DNA of 64,000 nt from Methylovulum miyakonense HT12. Its GTDB lineage: Bacteria; Pseudomonadota; Gammaproteobacteria; Methylococcales; Methylomonadaceae. The position numbers were made by a program, and so were the translations under genes. Shown in pieces: positions 29,801-36,894 of the stretch (position 1 is the first letter of the stretch; every line of letters starts with the position of its first letter). A model generated the notes under the pieces. It was given only the letters and a program-made list of their open reading frames with translations. It was not told the origin of the DNA and ran no database searches. The stretch spans positions 3,326,045 to 3,390,044 of the forward strand of contig NZ_KB913025.1 of NCBI RefSeq assembly GCF_000384075.1, in the 5' to 3' direction.

Positions 29801-31299
29801 GTTTGGCAGGCATAAATCCGGTCTTTGACCCTAGCCGGATCCCAATCAGGCCATCTTTCCCACCATTGAACCCACAATTGTCGGCAGTTGACGAAATTAT
29901 CGCCCAAACAGTTGACGGCTTTGCCGACGGGACGGTCATAGGCGATTTTTACCTGCCTTATTTATGTCACGCTGGCTGTGCGTCCGTGCAGTTTGTCTTA
30001 CCGAAAATACCGCCGACATTCACAGTCAGCATCGGCTGCACCCAAACCGACCCAGAGGTGGCATTCGCGCCCGTGACGGTAACGCCAAAAGGCGGGATGC
30101 CGCCATATCGCATTAAGGTTGATGACGGAAGCTTCCAATCCTTGACCAACCCGGTGCATGTGCCGGTCGGCGAACATACCTTGATAGTCCAAGATGCCAA
30201 CGACACGTCATCGGCCAGGAAAACTGTCAACATCACGCAAGCTTTACGTATTGGCGAACCGGCAATCACTTGTGATGAAAACGCCCAAACCTATGTCGCC
30301 GTCATTCCGGTTTTTGGCGGCACGCCTCCATACCGTGTCAATGGCCAGGATATGGTGGGGGCCGGTTTCACCTCCGGCCCGATTGCAAGTGGCGGGGATT
30401 TTTCAATCAACGTCATTGACCAAAACGGGTGCGCCTTAACCGCCACAATCAGCCACACTTGCCCGCCACCTTGCAAACTGCCAGATGAGGGCAATTCCCG
30501 ACGCTGCGCTTACCGGCTTTGGTTGCAGCCTACTAAAGAGGGTTTGCCCTATGAAGACTACCAACAGGAATCCGAGGTCGCATTAAGCTTCAATGGCCAA
30601 AACCTCAAATTGGAAGGGGCTGGGGATTTGTTGCAAATCAAAGCCGATGATCTCAACCAGGATTTTAACCAGGCCATAGGCGCTGTCATCCAAAAACTCA
30701 ACGAAGCGGTCAATCAGCAACTCAGCGAAGTTTTTGGGGATTTGGGCACGGATCGTTTGAAAATCAGTTATGAACCCCAGGACAGCGACCCTTTTGGCGT
30801 CTTGTGGATAGAACATTTTATTAAAGACCGTTTTAAGCTCGGTTTCGATTTTAATTTCTTCATTTCCGGATTTTCCACTGATTTGGCCAGCTTTTCCGTC
30901 AGCTATGGCAATGAAACCGGCGTCTCAGATGCGCCCACCGATGGGGCCGTGTTCGTCAACCGCCATCGGGAAAATAAAATGGCCAGAGTGCCCGCTTTTG
31001 CTTGCAGCCAGCGCAACCAGTGCACTGGCAGTGGCTTCGCCGACGTGTGTACGGGCTTCGACCTGAACCCCGGGTTCATTTCTGATGGCATTGGCGATAA
31101 CCATTTCTTTTTTGCCATCAACGAAGACATGCCTAGGACGGGTATTGCCGCATGGGTTTGGGATTTTACGAGCCAGACGGACGAGCCATTTTATGTCGGG
31201 GAACAACTTGAAATTTTCTGGCAACCCGGCGGTTTTATCAAATTGACGGCGATCAGCGATACCGGTTGCTTTAGCTTTACCGTTGAAGACCGAACCTAA
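26830..31299 (+). CDS. Giant eCIS-associated protein, candidate fibre or baseplate periphery component
   Basis: A 1489-residue protein at the position where Afp/PVC encode the Afp13 fibre. The N-terminal 60 residues (YPVFEANQVLTNAHLNQAFD then FLDEQERLTRANLIGIGIAC) look like an attachment domain, followed by a mostly helical region to about residue 750. Residues 795-965 are an Ala/Ser/Pro/Asn-rich low-complexity stretch, probably a flexible or extended shaft. About 1055-1210 are two Ig-like/SprB-like repeats (each with GG-PPYR: GGMPPYRIKVDDGSF and GGTPPYRVNGQDM) in a Cys-containing block. The C-terminus is beta-rich. No enzyme motif is seen. A target-binding fibre is the best guess; the evidence is position and architecture, not homology. 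Confidence 0.7.
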   Translation: MHAKQDNYPVFEANQVLTNAHLNQAFDFLDEQERLTRANLIGIGIACGLELKTDGITPPTAIHISRGCGVTSEGYLIVESGDLALVAYRKYELPTDIAYPPFKKSADTAYPLWELFPAGEPDTRPLQTPPNFLDDKAVVLFLELDKAGLRNCSPNNCDDKGARVAVKVRRLLVSKADLAEITTKAKQTSSELTPSELAASLLAQLDLPDLRMPRFDVPNSHPVSSNQLLKAFLELFGRDNLVANTSAALSQAYQAFQPVLKAAYSSNPFAGFSAQFGFLSTAPTSTAQVRFLQYYYGFFSDLLSAYDEFRQAGQGLLCACCPSEQLFPRHLALGLPIPDNHAVNYRQSFLASAAISRCEQLTRQVLLLFRRMVEMVNNFTDSPSLPPMTDAAIDPQIRITPSKLGNQPLSEKAIPYYYGQTATPPLYQLWNDDKTQGNKANQNLSYRAAEYQPAAPAFASNPLAYDLEPFNFLRIEGHLGKPYPHVMDNLLAIKSSQRLPIDIIALRSGAFDETAPIDVSKENCRFQDLDLLYVTTREQILCFLVAELTSFYDLPYESGSQVTSPVKSQFAAINRYQPDFFVKPNTLGRIFEDVIIQQGGVVPEIDAHYMADLINSFNPDDSIVYYSFFYLVKLTDALVEDFANVNFVGLETRYRNLAVIVNAIESKREQITDNLYGTAVVLRWEEIDDRLEAILFACQLDALKALNNEYLLRIRELKKKQFLGNFLTVHPGIQHKAGVPMGGTFILVYHQEPSAPSDFASANNSGIGALANPFQARIILPQHINQESFGPFVYNPTFTAAPLNVEVAISPEAAPSPVPANPAGFVASPVAVNPVSANTRVLNAGTEVTRGARAPISAASLSTAASNDFLNPEVTRTVSPNNLVSAPSAIAASHSAFAGIASTEKLDAANVAVSTGKMAINPAVIGNALVDANTPATVLGQAGVGIAPAQAVLAPVVSDAVTQNLFVDAVNRLHNKTDFINDPDMQVVLAGLAGINPVFDPSRIPIRPSFPPLNPQLSAVDEIIAQTVDGFADGTVIGDFYLPYLCHAGCASVQFVLPKIPPTFTVSIGCTQTDPEVAFAPVTVTPKGGMPPYRIKVDDGSFQSLTNPVHVPVGEHTLIVQDANDTSSARKTVNITQALRIGEPAITCDENAQTYVAVIPVFGGTPPYRVNGQDMVGAGFTSGPIASGGDFSINVIDQNGCALTATISHTCPPPCKLPDEGNSRRCAYRLWLQPTKEGLPYEDYQQESEVALSFNGQNLKLEGAGDLLQIKADDLNQDFNQAIGAVIQKLNEAVNQQLSEVFGDLGTDRLKISYEPQDSDPFGVLWIEHFIKDRFKLGFDFNFFISGFSTDLASFSVSYGNETGVSDAPTDGAVFVNRHRENKMARVPAFACSQRNQCTGSGFADVCTGFDLNPGFISDGIGDNHFFFAINEDMPRTGIAAWVWDFTSQTDEPFYVGEQLEIFWQPGGFIKLTAISDTGCFSFTVEDRT

Positions 31300-32870
31300 T
31301 GCCCCATACTATCCGCCAACAGCACTTGCATATTGAACTGGCCGGTAGTGAGGCGGAGGGCATGGCGTTGCAAACCCGGCTGCCTGTTTGGGTTCAAGAT
31401 AATCTGTTACCTGTGCTTGAGCGGACGTTGGGGCGGTTGGTGCCGGACGGCGAACATTGGTCGCTGGAGCGGCTGGAGATTGATGCGGGCGAGGTGGGGA
31501 TTGAGCGTTTTGAGCTGGATTTGCCCATCCTGATCGAACAAGCGCTTGAACAGGCCATCCGGGCGCAAATGCCCGCCAAAACCCGACCAACGGTTAGGCT
31601 AACAAGCCCTGACGGAATGAAGCAACAACCGGTCTTGCACCACTTAGAAGACGCCTGGGTTTACTTTTTAACGAATGGCACACTGCCTTGGGGCCTATGG
31701 TTGCCGGAAGGCCAAAATCTGGAACAAACGCTACTGGCGGCCTGGCAAGACAATCCGTCAAGCCGCATTTCCGAGGCCGCCTTTTCTACGCTAACCTTAG
31801 TCCATTCCAGGCAACGTCTAGTCCGGCAATTCTCCGAAGGCTTTTTGGCCATCCTATTGGGACGGATAGCTCCAGACCTTAAAAAAGTTGTCGATGGGCT
31901 GTTGCAAGGGCTACAACACATTGAAATCCCAGCGGATTTCCGCCAGCTTTTTATAAAGCAGGTTTGGGAAACCGTATTTGCGCTGATACCGACAAAAAAG
32001 CATTACCCGGAAACCCGGATCATCCAAATCGTTTGGCAAAAACTGCCGGTTACGTTGGCCCAAGCAAGTGATTGGGCAACCCTGCTGGAAAGCCATTGGC
32101 CCGGTGCCATTCTGGATGGGGGAATCCCACGGCCTTTTAAAAATCCGCCGCCTTCACGACAACAGCCCAATAAACCTTCATCTGACCTGCCTACCCCGTT
32201 TGGACGCGAAAACCTGGCTGGCAAAAATCCTGCCGGTTCCGGTCACGCACCAGCCCAAGACGGACAAGCCAAGCAATACCCCCAAGAGGCAACCGCAGCG
32301 GTTACCGGCCACGATATGGCTGGTGCTTTTGCCATAGAAAGCCCGCAGACCAACCAGCACCCTGATGCCCATGACGGTATTTATATCGGTAATGCCGGAA
32401 TGGTGCTGCTGCATCCGTTCCTGCCGCAATGTTTCAATGCCTTAAACATTGCCACCGACGACCGGCTTACCCAAGCAGAGCGTGCAGTGGTGTTATTGCA
32501 TTTTTTGACAACGGGGCAACGCACGGCACCGGAATATGAACTGGCCTTACCGAAACTGCTTTGTAATATCCCCTTAACGGCTCCAGTCGAAGCCAATATT
32601 AGCTTGACTGATGAGGAAGCAATAGAGGCAACCGCTTTGCTCGAAGCGGTCATCCGTCACTGGGAAGCATTAAAAAACACAGGTATCGACGGCTTACGGG
32701 GCGCTTATTTGCTGCGTGCAGGCAAAATCAGCTTACGGGATGATGGCGACTGGCGATTGCAAGTTGAAGGCAACACCTTTGATATTCTGTTAAACCAACT
32801 GCCTTGGGGGATCAGCATGGTTAGGTTGCCATGGATGGGGCGGCTGCTTTGGGTGGAATGGCTATATTAA
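31299..32870 (+). CDS. eCIS tape measure protein (Afp14/Pvc14-like)
   Basis: A 523-residue protein of the contractile injection system tape-measure family, which runs through the tube lumen during assembly and fixes tube length. The N-terminus HTIRQQHLHIELAGSEAEG and LERLEIDAGEVG, and the later NAGMVLLHPFLPQCFNALNI with LLHFLTTGQR, are family signatures. The C-terminus carries LLNQLPWGISMVRLPWMGR. A low-complexity Pro/Gln/Asn linker occupies about residues 270-355. Its ATG shares a base with the stop of the preceding gene. It is short for the family, which would predict a short particle if the length rule holds. Confidence 0.88.
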   Translation: MPHTIRQQHLHIELAGSEAEGMALQTRLPVWVQDNLLPVLERTLGRLVPDGEHWSLERLEIDAGEVGIERFELDLPILIEQALEQAIRAQMPAKTRPTVRLTSPDGMKQQPVLHHLEDAWVYFLTNGTLPWGLWLPEGQNLEQTLLAAWQDNPSSRISEAAFSTLTLVHSRQRLVRQFSEGFLAILLGRIAPDLKKVVDGLLQGLQHIEIPADFRQLFIKQVWETVFALIPTKKHYPETRIIQIVWQKLPVTLAQASDWATLLESHWPGAILDGGIPRPFKNPPPSRQQPNKPSSDLPTPFGRENLAGKNPAGSGHAPAQDGQAKQYPQEATAAVTGHDMAGAFAIESPQTNQHPDAHDGIYIGNAGMVLLHPFLPQCFNALNIATDDRLTQAERAVVLLHFLTTGQRTAPEYELALPKLLCNIPLTAPVEANISLTDEEAIEATALLEAVIRHWEALKNTGIDGLRGAYLLRAGKISLRDDGDWRLQVEGNTFDILLNQLPWGISMVRLPWMGRLLWVEWLY

Positions 32871-32879
32871 GGGGGAATG

Positions 32880-35800
32880 ATGAAAACCAGCGCCGAAAAA
32901 TCATCCAATACCTCCTCTAAAAAGGCGAGCCAGTCGGCAAACCAACCCTTTTTTGCCAAAGCAGGCGGCGGTTTTTTTGCGCCTGCGGTACAAATGAAAA
33001 TGGCGGTCAACAAGCCAGGAGACACATTCGAGCAGGAAGCCGACCTTATGGCGGATAAGGTCATGCGTATGCCATCACCGGCTCCCATGCCCGGAAAAGA
33101 AGAAAAACTGCAACGCCAGCCGGATGAAAAGCTACTGAAAAAAGAAGAAGGCAACATCCAAAAAGCAGCGATGCCTGAGGAAAAAGTCCAGAAAAATGAA
33201 GAGGGGAAGATTCAAAAGGCCGCTATGCCCGATGAAAAAATCCAAAAGAAAGACGACGATAAACTACAAAAAGCACCCGCTAACGAAGACAAGCTGCAAC
33301 GTAAAGGCGGCGATGGCACACCTGCGGTACATTCAAACATTCAATCGGCAATTCAGAACAAAACCACTGGTGGCCAACCTCTTTCAAGTGATGTGCGCAG
33401 TTTTATGGAACCGCGCTTCAATGCCGACTTCAGTAATGTGCGCGTCCACAGCGACCCCGAATCGGCTGGCTTGAGCAACCAGTTGAGCGCCCGCGCCTTC
33501 ACCTATCAAAATCACGTTTTCTTTTCCCACGACCAATTCCAACCCGGCAGCAGCGAAGGCAAAAAACTGCTCGCCCATGAACTGACGCACACCGTCCAAC
33601 AAGGCCACACCATCCAACGTAGCCCGCAGATCAGCACAACCACCACCCCCCCAAAAATCCAGCGTTCAGCCAAAGACGAAATACGCGACTGGATTGCCGG
33701 TAAAGCCAACAACATCATGGGCTTCCGCATGTTTACCATCATCCTCGGTGTCAACCCGATTACGATGCAGGGCGTAGACACCGGGGCGGCCAACATGCTT
33801 CGGGCATTGATCGAGTTCATACCGGGTGGCGCACTGATCACCAAAGCGCTGGACAGCCACGGGATTATCGACAAGGTCGCCAATTGGCTGGGCGGGCAAA
33901 TCAAAAGTTTGGGCATGGTTGGCAGCCAATTCAAAAACGCCCTCAGCGATTTTATCGCTACGCTGGGTGTGGCAGATTTGGCGCCTTGGAATTGGGGAGG
34001 CGTGTTTAACCGTGCCGTCACAATTTTCACTGCACCCATAGACCGGCTCATTTCCTTCGGCAAAGGGCTGGCCACTGACATCATCACGTTCATTAAGGAC
34101 GCCATACTCAAACCCATCGCCGCCTACGCCAAAGCCAACACTAATGGCTACGCCCTGCTGTGTGCGGTGATGGGCAAAGACCCCATCACCAACGAAAAAG
34201 TACCTGATGATGCCGAAGCGCTGATGGGGGCGTTCTTGAAATTTATCGGCCAAGAAGAAACTTGGGCCAACATGAAAAAAGCCAACGCGATAGCCCGCGC
34301 CTTCGCTTGGTTTAAGGGCGCTGTCGCCGCCGTCAAAGGCTTCATCAACGAAATCCCAGGGCTGTTCCTTGCCGCCTTCCAAGCATTGGAAATCGCCGAC
34401 CTCATTTTAATCCCCAATGCGTTTATCAAACTTGCCAAAGTTTTTGGCAGTTTCGCCGGGCGCTTTATCAACTGGGGGTTGGATGCGGTCTGGAACCTTT
34501 TGGAAATCATCTTCGACTCGGTCAAGCCAGGGGTGATGGCCTATGTCAAACGCACAGGCGCAGCACTCAAAAGCATTCTCAAAAATCCCATGCCCTTCGT
34601 CGGCAACCTCGTAAAAGCCGCCAAACTTGGCTTTGAAAGTTTTGGCTCCAATTTCGGCGGCCATTTCAAAGCGGGGCTGATTGATTGGCTCACAGGCTCA
34701 CTGGCCGGGGTTTACATCCCGAAAGCACTGAGCTTGCCGGAGCTGGGCAAGCTCGCCCTCAGCGTCTTGGGCATCACTTGGGCGGGCATACGCAAAAAAC
34801 TTGTCAAGGCGCTGGGCGACAAAGGCGAAAAAATCATCGGCGGCATCGAAAAAGGCGTTGAGTGGGCCATCAAAGGCTTTGAAGTCGTCAAAAAAATAGC
34901 TGAAGGCGGCATGGCGGCGGCATGGGAAATGATCCAGGAGAAACTCACCGACCTTAAAGACCAAGTCGTCAGTGGCATCACGGGTTTTGTCACCGACACC
35001 ATCATCAAAAAAGCCATCCCCAAGCTGATCGGCATGTTCATCCCGGGCGCAGGTTTCATCCCCGCCATCATCTCGATTTACGACACCGTCACCGTGTTCG
35101 TGGAGAAGCTCGCAAAAATCGCCCAAGTGGTCATGGCCTTCATAGACTCCATCGTCGCCATCGCCGCTGGCAACATCAGCTCCGCCGCGCGGCGGGTGGA
35201 AAGCATACTCGGCGGCCTGTTGTCCTTGGCGATCAGCTTCCTCGCAGGTTTCTTAGGGCTAGGTAAGGTCACCGACAAAATCAAGGAAGTCATCGACAAA
35301 GTGCGTGACAAAGTGGACAAGGCGATTGATGCGGCGTTGGCTTGGGTTGTGGCTAAGGCTAAGGCGTTGTTTGGGAAAGACAAAGATAAGGGGCCCGAAA
35401 ATGAAAATCAACTAGCCTTAAAATCCGCCGTCGCAGAGGTTAAGCAAGAAATGGGGGTCAAAGATGCTACTGTTAAGACGGTAGAAGCAAAACTCCCAGC
35501 AATAAAGGCCAAGTTTAAATTAACCTCTCTCGTATTGGCGAAAGACAAGAAAGGCCAATATCACGTCAGAGCCATTATTAATCCAACTCTTGAAGGGCCT
35601 CCAGGTATCTTATTTACCCCCGAAGAATTACTTGAATTGGACAAAGTTGCCAAGGAATACTCCGAGCAAATTAAGAAAAAGGACTCAGAAAAACCAACCT
35701 TAGGTATTAAAGCGTCATATATAGCAAACCCTCAGGCTTTTATTAGAACTGGAGGCCATGTAACAACAGGTAAAATGGTCGAAGCAGTAGGAGCGGTTGC

Positions 35801-36293
35801 TCTACAACAATTAGTTGATGAAGCAAAACTCACCATGATTAGGAATCCTTACTTACAATGGGTTTCTGCCTCCGGTAGCGTTATAGGGGGAGGGCAGGCA
35901 GAGCTTGATTATCTTATAATTGGTACTACAGGCGTACAAGAAATTGTAAGCGCGAAAACAAAGCCAACTGAGTTTAAAGCCAAAAAAGACCGAAAGAATT
36001 TAGGACATTTCGCTAACGTACCGCTAAGTCCTCCAGATATAGTCACTTATGTGAAATCTCATTTCGGAATAAATAAAAAATATGACCTAATTACTGGAGT
36101 AAATGTTGTTTCTAGTGCAGGAACCACCTCTCTAGCAAACTTCCGATCCATGTATCTAAGCAAGGTGCTTGTTGATAAAATCGTCGTTACCCCTATTACT
36201 CCAGGCCCCGATCAATCAACTGGAATTCAACTTCGAGTTACCGAAGCTGAATTAGTTAATAAAGTTATTGACCTAATGAAAAAATATATTTGA
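32880..36293 (+). CDS. DUF4157-domain eCIS effector with a distinct C-terminal candidate toxin domain
   Basis: A protein of about 1137 residues. The DUF4157 domain (about residues 150-245) carries a zincin-like HELTH at 234-238 within LLAHELTHTVQQG; DUF4157 marks eCIS-associated effectors. Before it come three 18-residue Lys/Gln-rich repeats (33144-33305). The middle (about 265-840) is a chain of hydrophobic and amphipathic helices with an internal duplication. From about residue 841 (nt 35400) base composition falls: G+C is 36 of 60 at 35041-35100 and 32 of 60 at 34801-34860, against 23 of 60 at 35641-35700 and 17 of 60 at 36061-36120. The tail contains GGQAELDYLIIG and QEIVSAKTKP (E1009, D1011, E1022, K1027), loosely like a PD-(D/E)XK nuclease core; that reading is weak. 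Residue numbers count from the ATG at 32877; ATG at 32880 has the better-spaced GGGGG site. Confidence 0.85.
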   Translation: MKTSAEKSSNTSSKKASQSANQPFFAKAGGGFFAPAVQMKMAVNKPGDTFEQEADLMADKVMRMPSPAPMPGKEEKLQRQPDEKLLKKEEGNIQKAAMPEEKVQKNEEGKIQKAAMPDEKIQKKDDDKLQKAPANEDKLQRKGGDGTPAVHSNIQSAIQNKTTGGQPLSSDVRSFMEPRFNADFSNVRVHSDPESAGLSNQLSARAFTYQNHVFFSHDQFQPGSSEGKKLLAHELTHTVQQGHTIQRSPQISTTTTPPKIQRSAKDEIRDWIAGKANNIMGFRMFTIILGVNPITMQGVDTGAANMLRALIEFIPGGALITKALDSHGIIDKVANWLGGQIKSLGMVGSQFKNALSDFIATLGVADLAPWNWGGVFNRAVTIFTAPIDRLISFGKGLATDIITFIKDAILKPIAAYAKANTNGYALLCAVMGKDPITNEKVPDDAEALMGAFLKFIGQEETWANMKKANAIARAFAWFKGAVAAVKGFINEIPGLFLAAFQALEIADLILIPNAFIKLAKVFGSFAGRFINWGLDAVWNLLEIIFDSVKPGVMAYVKRTGAALKSILKNPMPFVGNLVKAAKLGFESFGSNFGGHFKAGLIDWLTGSLAGVYIPKALSLPELGKLALSVLGITWAGIRKKLVKALGDKGEKIIGGIEKGVEWAIKGFEVVKKIAEGGMAAAWEMIQEKLTDLKDQVVSGITGFVTDTIIKKAIPKLIGMFIPGAGFIPAIISIYDTVTVFVEKLAKIAQVVMAFIDSIVAIAAGNISSAARRVESILGGLLSLAISFLAGFLGLGKVTDKIKEVIDKVRDKVDKAIDAALAWVVAKAKALFGKDKDKGPENENQLALKSAVAEVKQEMGVKDATVKTVEAKLPAIKAKFKLTSLVLAKDKKGQYHVRAIINPTLEGPPGILFTPEELLELDKVAKEYSEQIKKKDSEKPTLGIKASYIANPQAFIRTGGHVTTGKMVEAVGAVALQQLVDEAKLTMIRNPYLQWVSASGSVIGGGQAELDYLIIGTTGVQEIVSAKTKPTEFKAKKDRKNLGHFANVPLSPPDIVTYVKSHFGINKKYDLITGVNVVSSAGTTSLANFRSMYLSKVLVDKIVVTPITPGPDQSTGIQLRVTEAELVNKVIDLMKKYI
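33144..33305 (+). repeat. Three tandem 54-base coding repeats in the eCIS effector
   Basis: Units start at 33144, 33198 and 33252, an exact 54-base period, and encode EEGNIQKAAMPEEKVQKN, EEGKIQKAAMPDEKIQKK and DDDKLQKAPANEDKLQRK. A shorter degenerate unit (EEKLQRQPDEKLLKK) precedes them. They lie between the N-terminus and the DUF4157 domain, are highly charged and should be extended or helical. Confidence 0.9.
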
Positions 36294-36341
36294 ACTATGA
36301 AACTCGGAGCTTAAAACACTCTTTAATTGAAGGATTAGACA

Positions 36342-36767
36342 ATGAAGCGATCATGGCAAATATTCGTAGCGCCAGGTCAAGATACTGATACCTTGCCACT
36401 TGAAAACTCTCCATGGCACGACGAACGCTGGGTCACTTTACCCAAAGAGCATTGGGATTTAATTTTGGACTTCGGTGAACATTTAGACGCCAATAACACA
36501 GAAAGGCTTCGGTCATTTTCATGCTCGGAGAACAATGACCCTAATGACTATATCTATGCTTTGCCAGAAGAACTTGAGACTTTGGTCAAATTTATAGAGA
36601 ACTTAGCTGATCAGATAAGTCATTCGCCACCTTTAGTCCCAGAGGCCACCGAAGAAATCCCTGATGAATATGTCAACGAAGAGCATGTTCGCATGTTGAA
36701 AGCTGTCGCATCTGTCTTCCGTGAGTCATTACGTTTGCATCAACATTTTCGAGCATGGATTGAATAG
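36342..36767 (+). CDS. Small acidic protein, candidate immunity protein for the eCIS effector
   Basis: A 141-residue protein with no family I recognise. It has 28 acidic against 12 basic residues, no signal peptide and no membrane helix, so it should be a cytosolic acidic protein. It starts 48 bases after the effector stop, with a good AAGGA site upstream of the ATG. The effector C-terminus and this gene lie together in a block of different composition inside an otherwise uniform structural locus. Size, charge, location and order (toxin then small acidic gene) fit the immunity proteins of polymorphic toxins, especially those neutralising nucleases. This is inference; a chaperone or loading adaptor for the effector is the main alternative. 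Confidence 0.65.
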   Translation: MKRSWQIFVAPGQDTDTLPLENSPWHDERWVTLPKEHWDLILDFGEHLDANNTERLRSFSCSENNDPNDYIYALPEELETLVKFIENLADQISHSPPLVPEATEEIPDEYVNEEHVRMLKAVASVFRESLRLHQHFRAWIE

Positions 36768-36894
36768 CCCTGTAGGGTACGCTGTGCGTACCCTTGTACA
36801 TCATGTTATCGGTTATCACTTTTTGGTACGCATAGCCACCCCTGAATGTAACCGGGCATTCACCTTATCACGACGAGTGTTCGGAGCAGGCTGA
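36768..36894. repeat. Palindromic element between the candidate immunity gene and the ATPase
   Basis: GGGTACGC (36775-36782) and GCGTACCC (36786-36793) form a perfect 8-base-pair hairpin with a TGT loop, nine bases after the candidate immunity stop. A related half-site GGTACGCAT follows near 36826. It resembles short genomic palindromes more than a terminator because only TTGT follows, yet it could still lower read-through. Confidence 0.5.
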
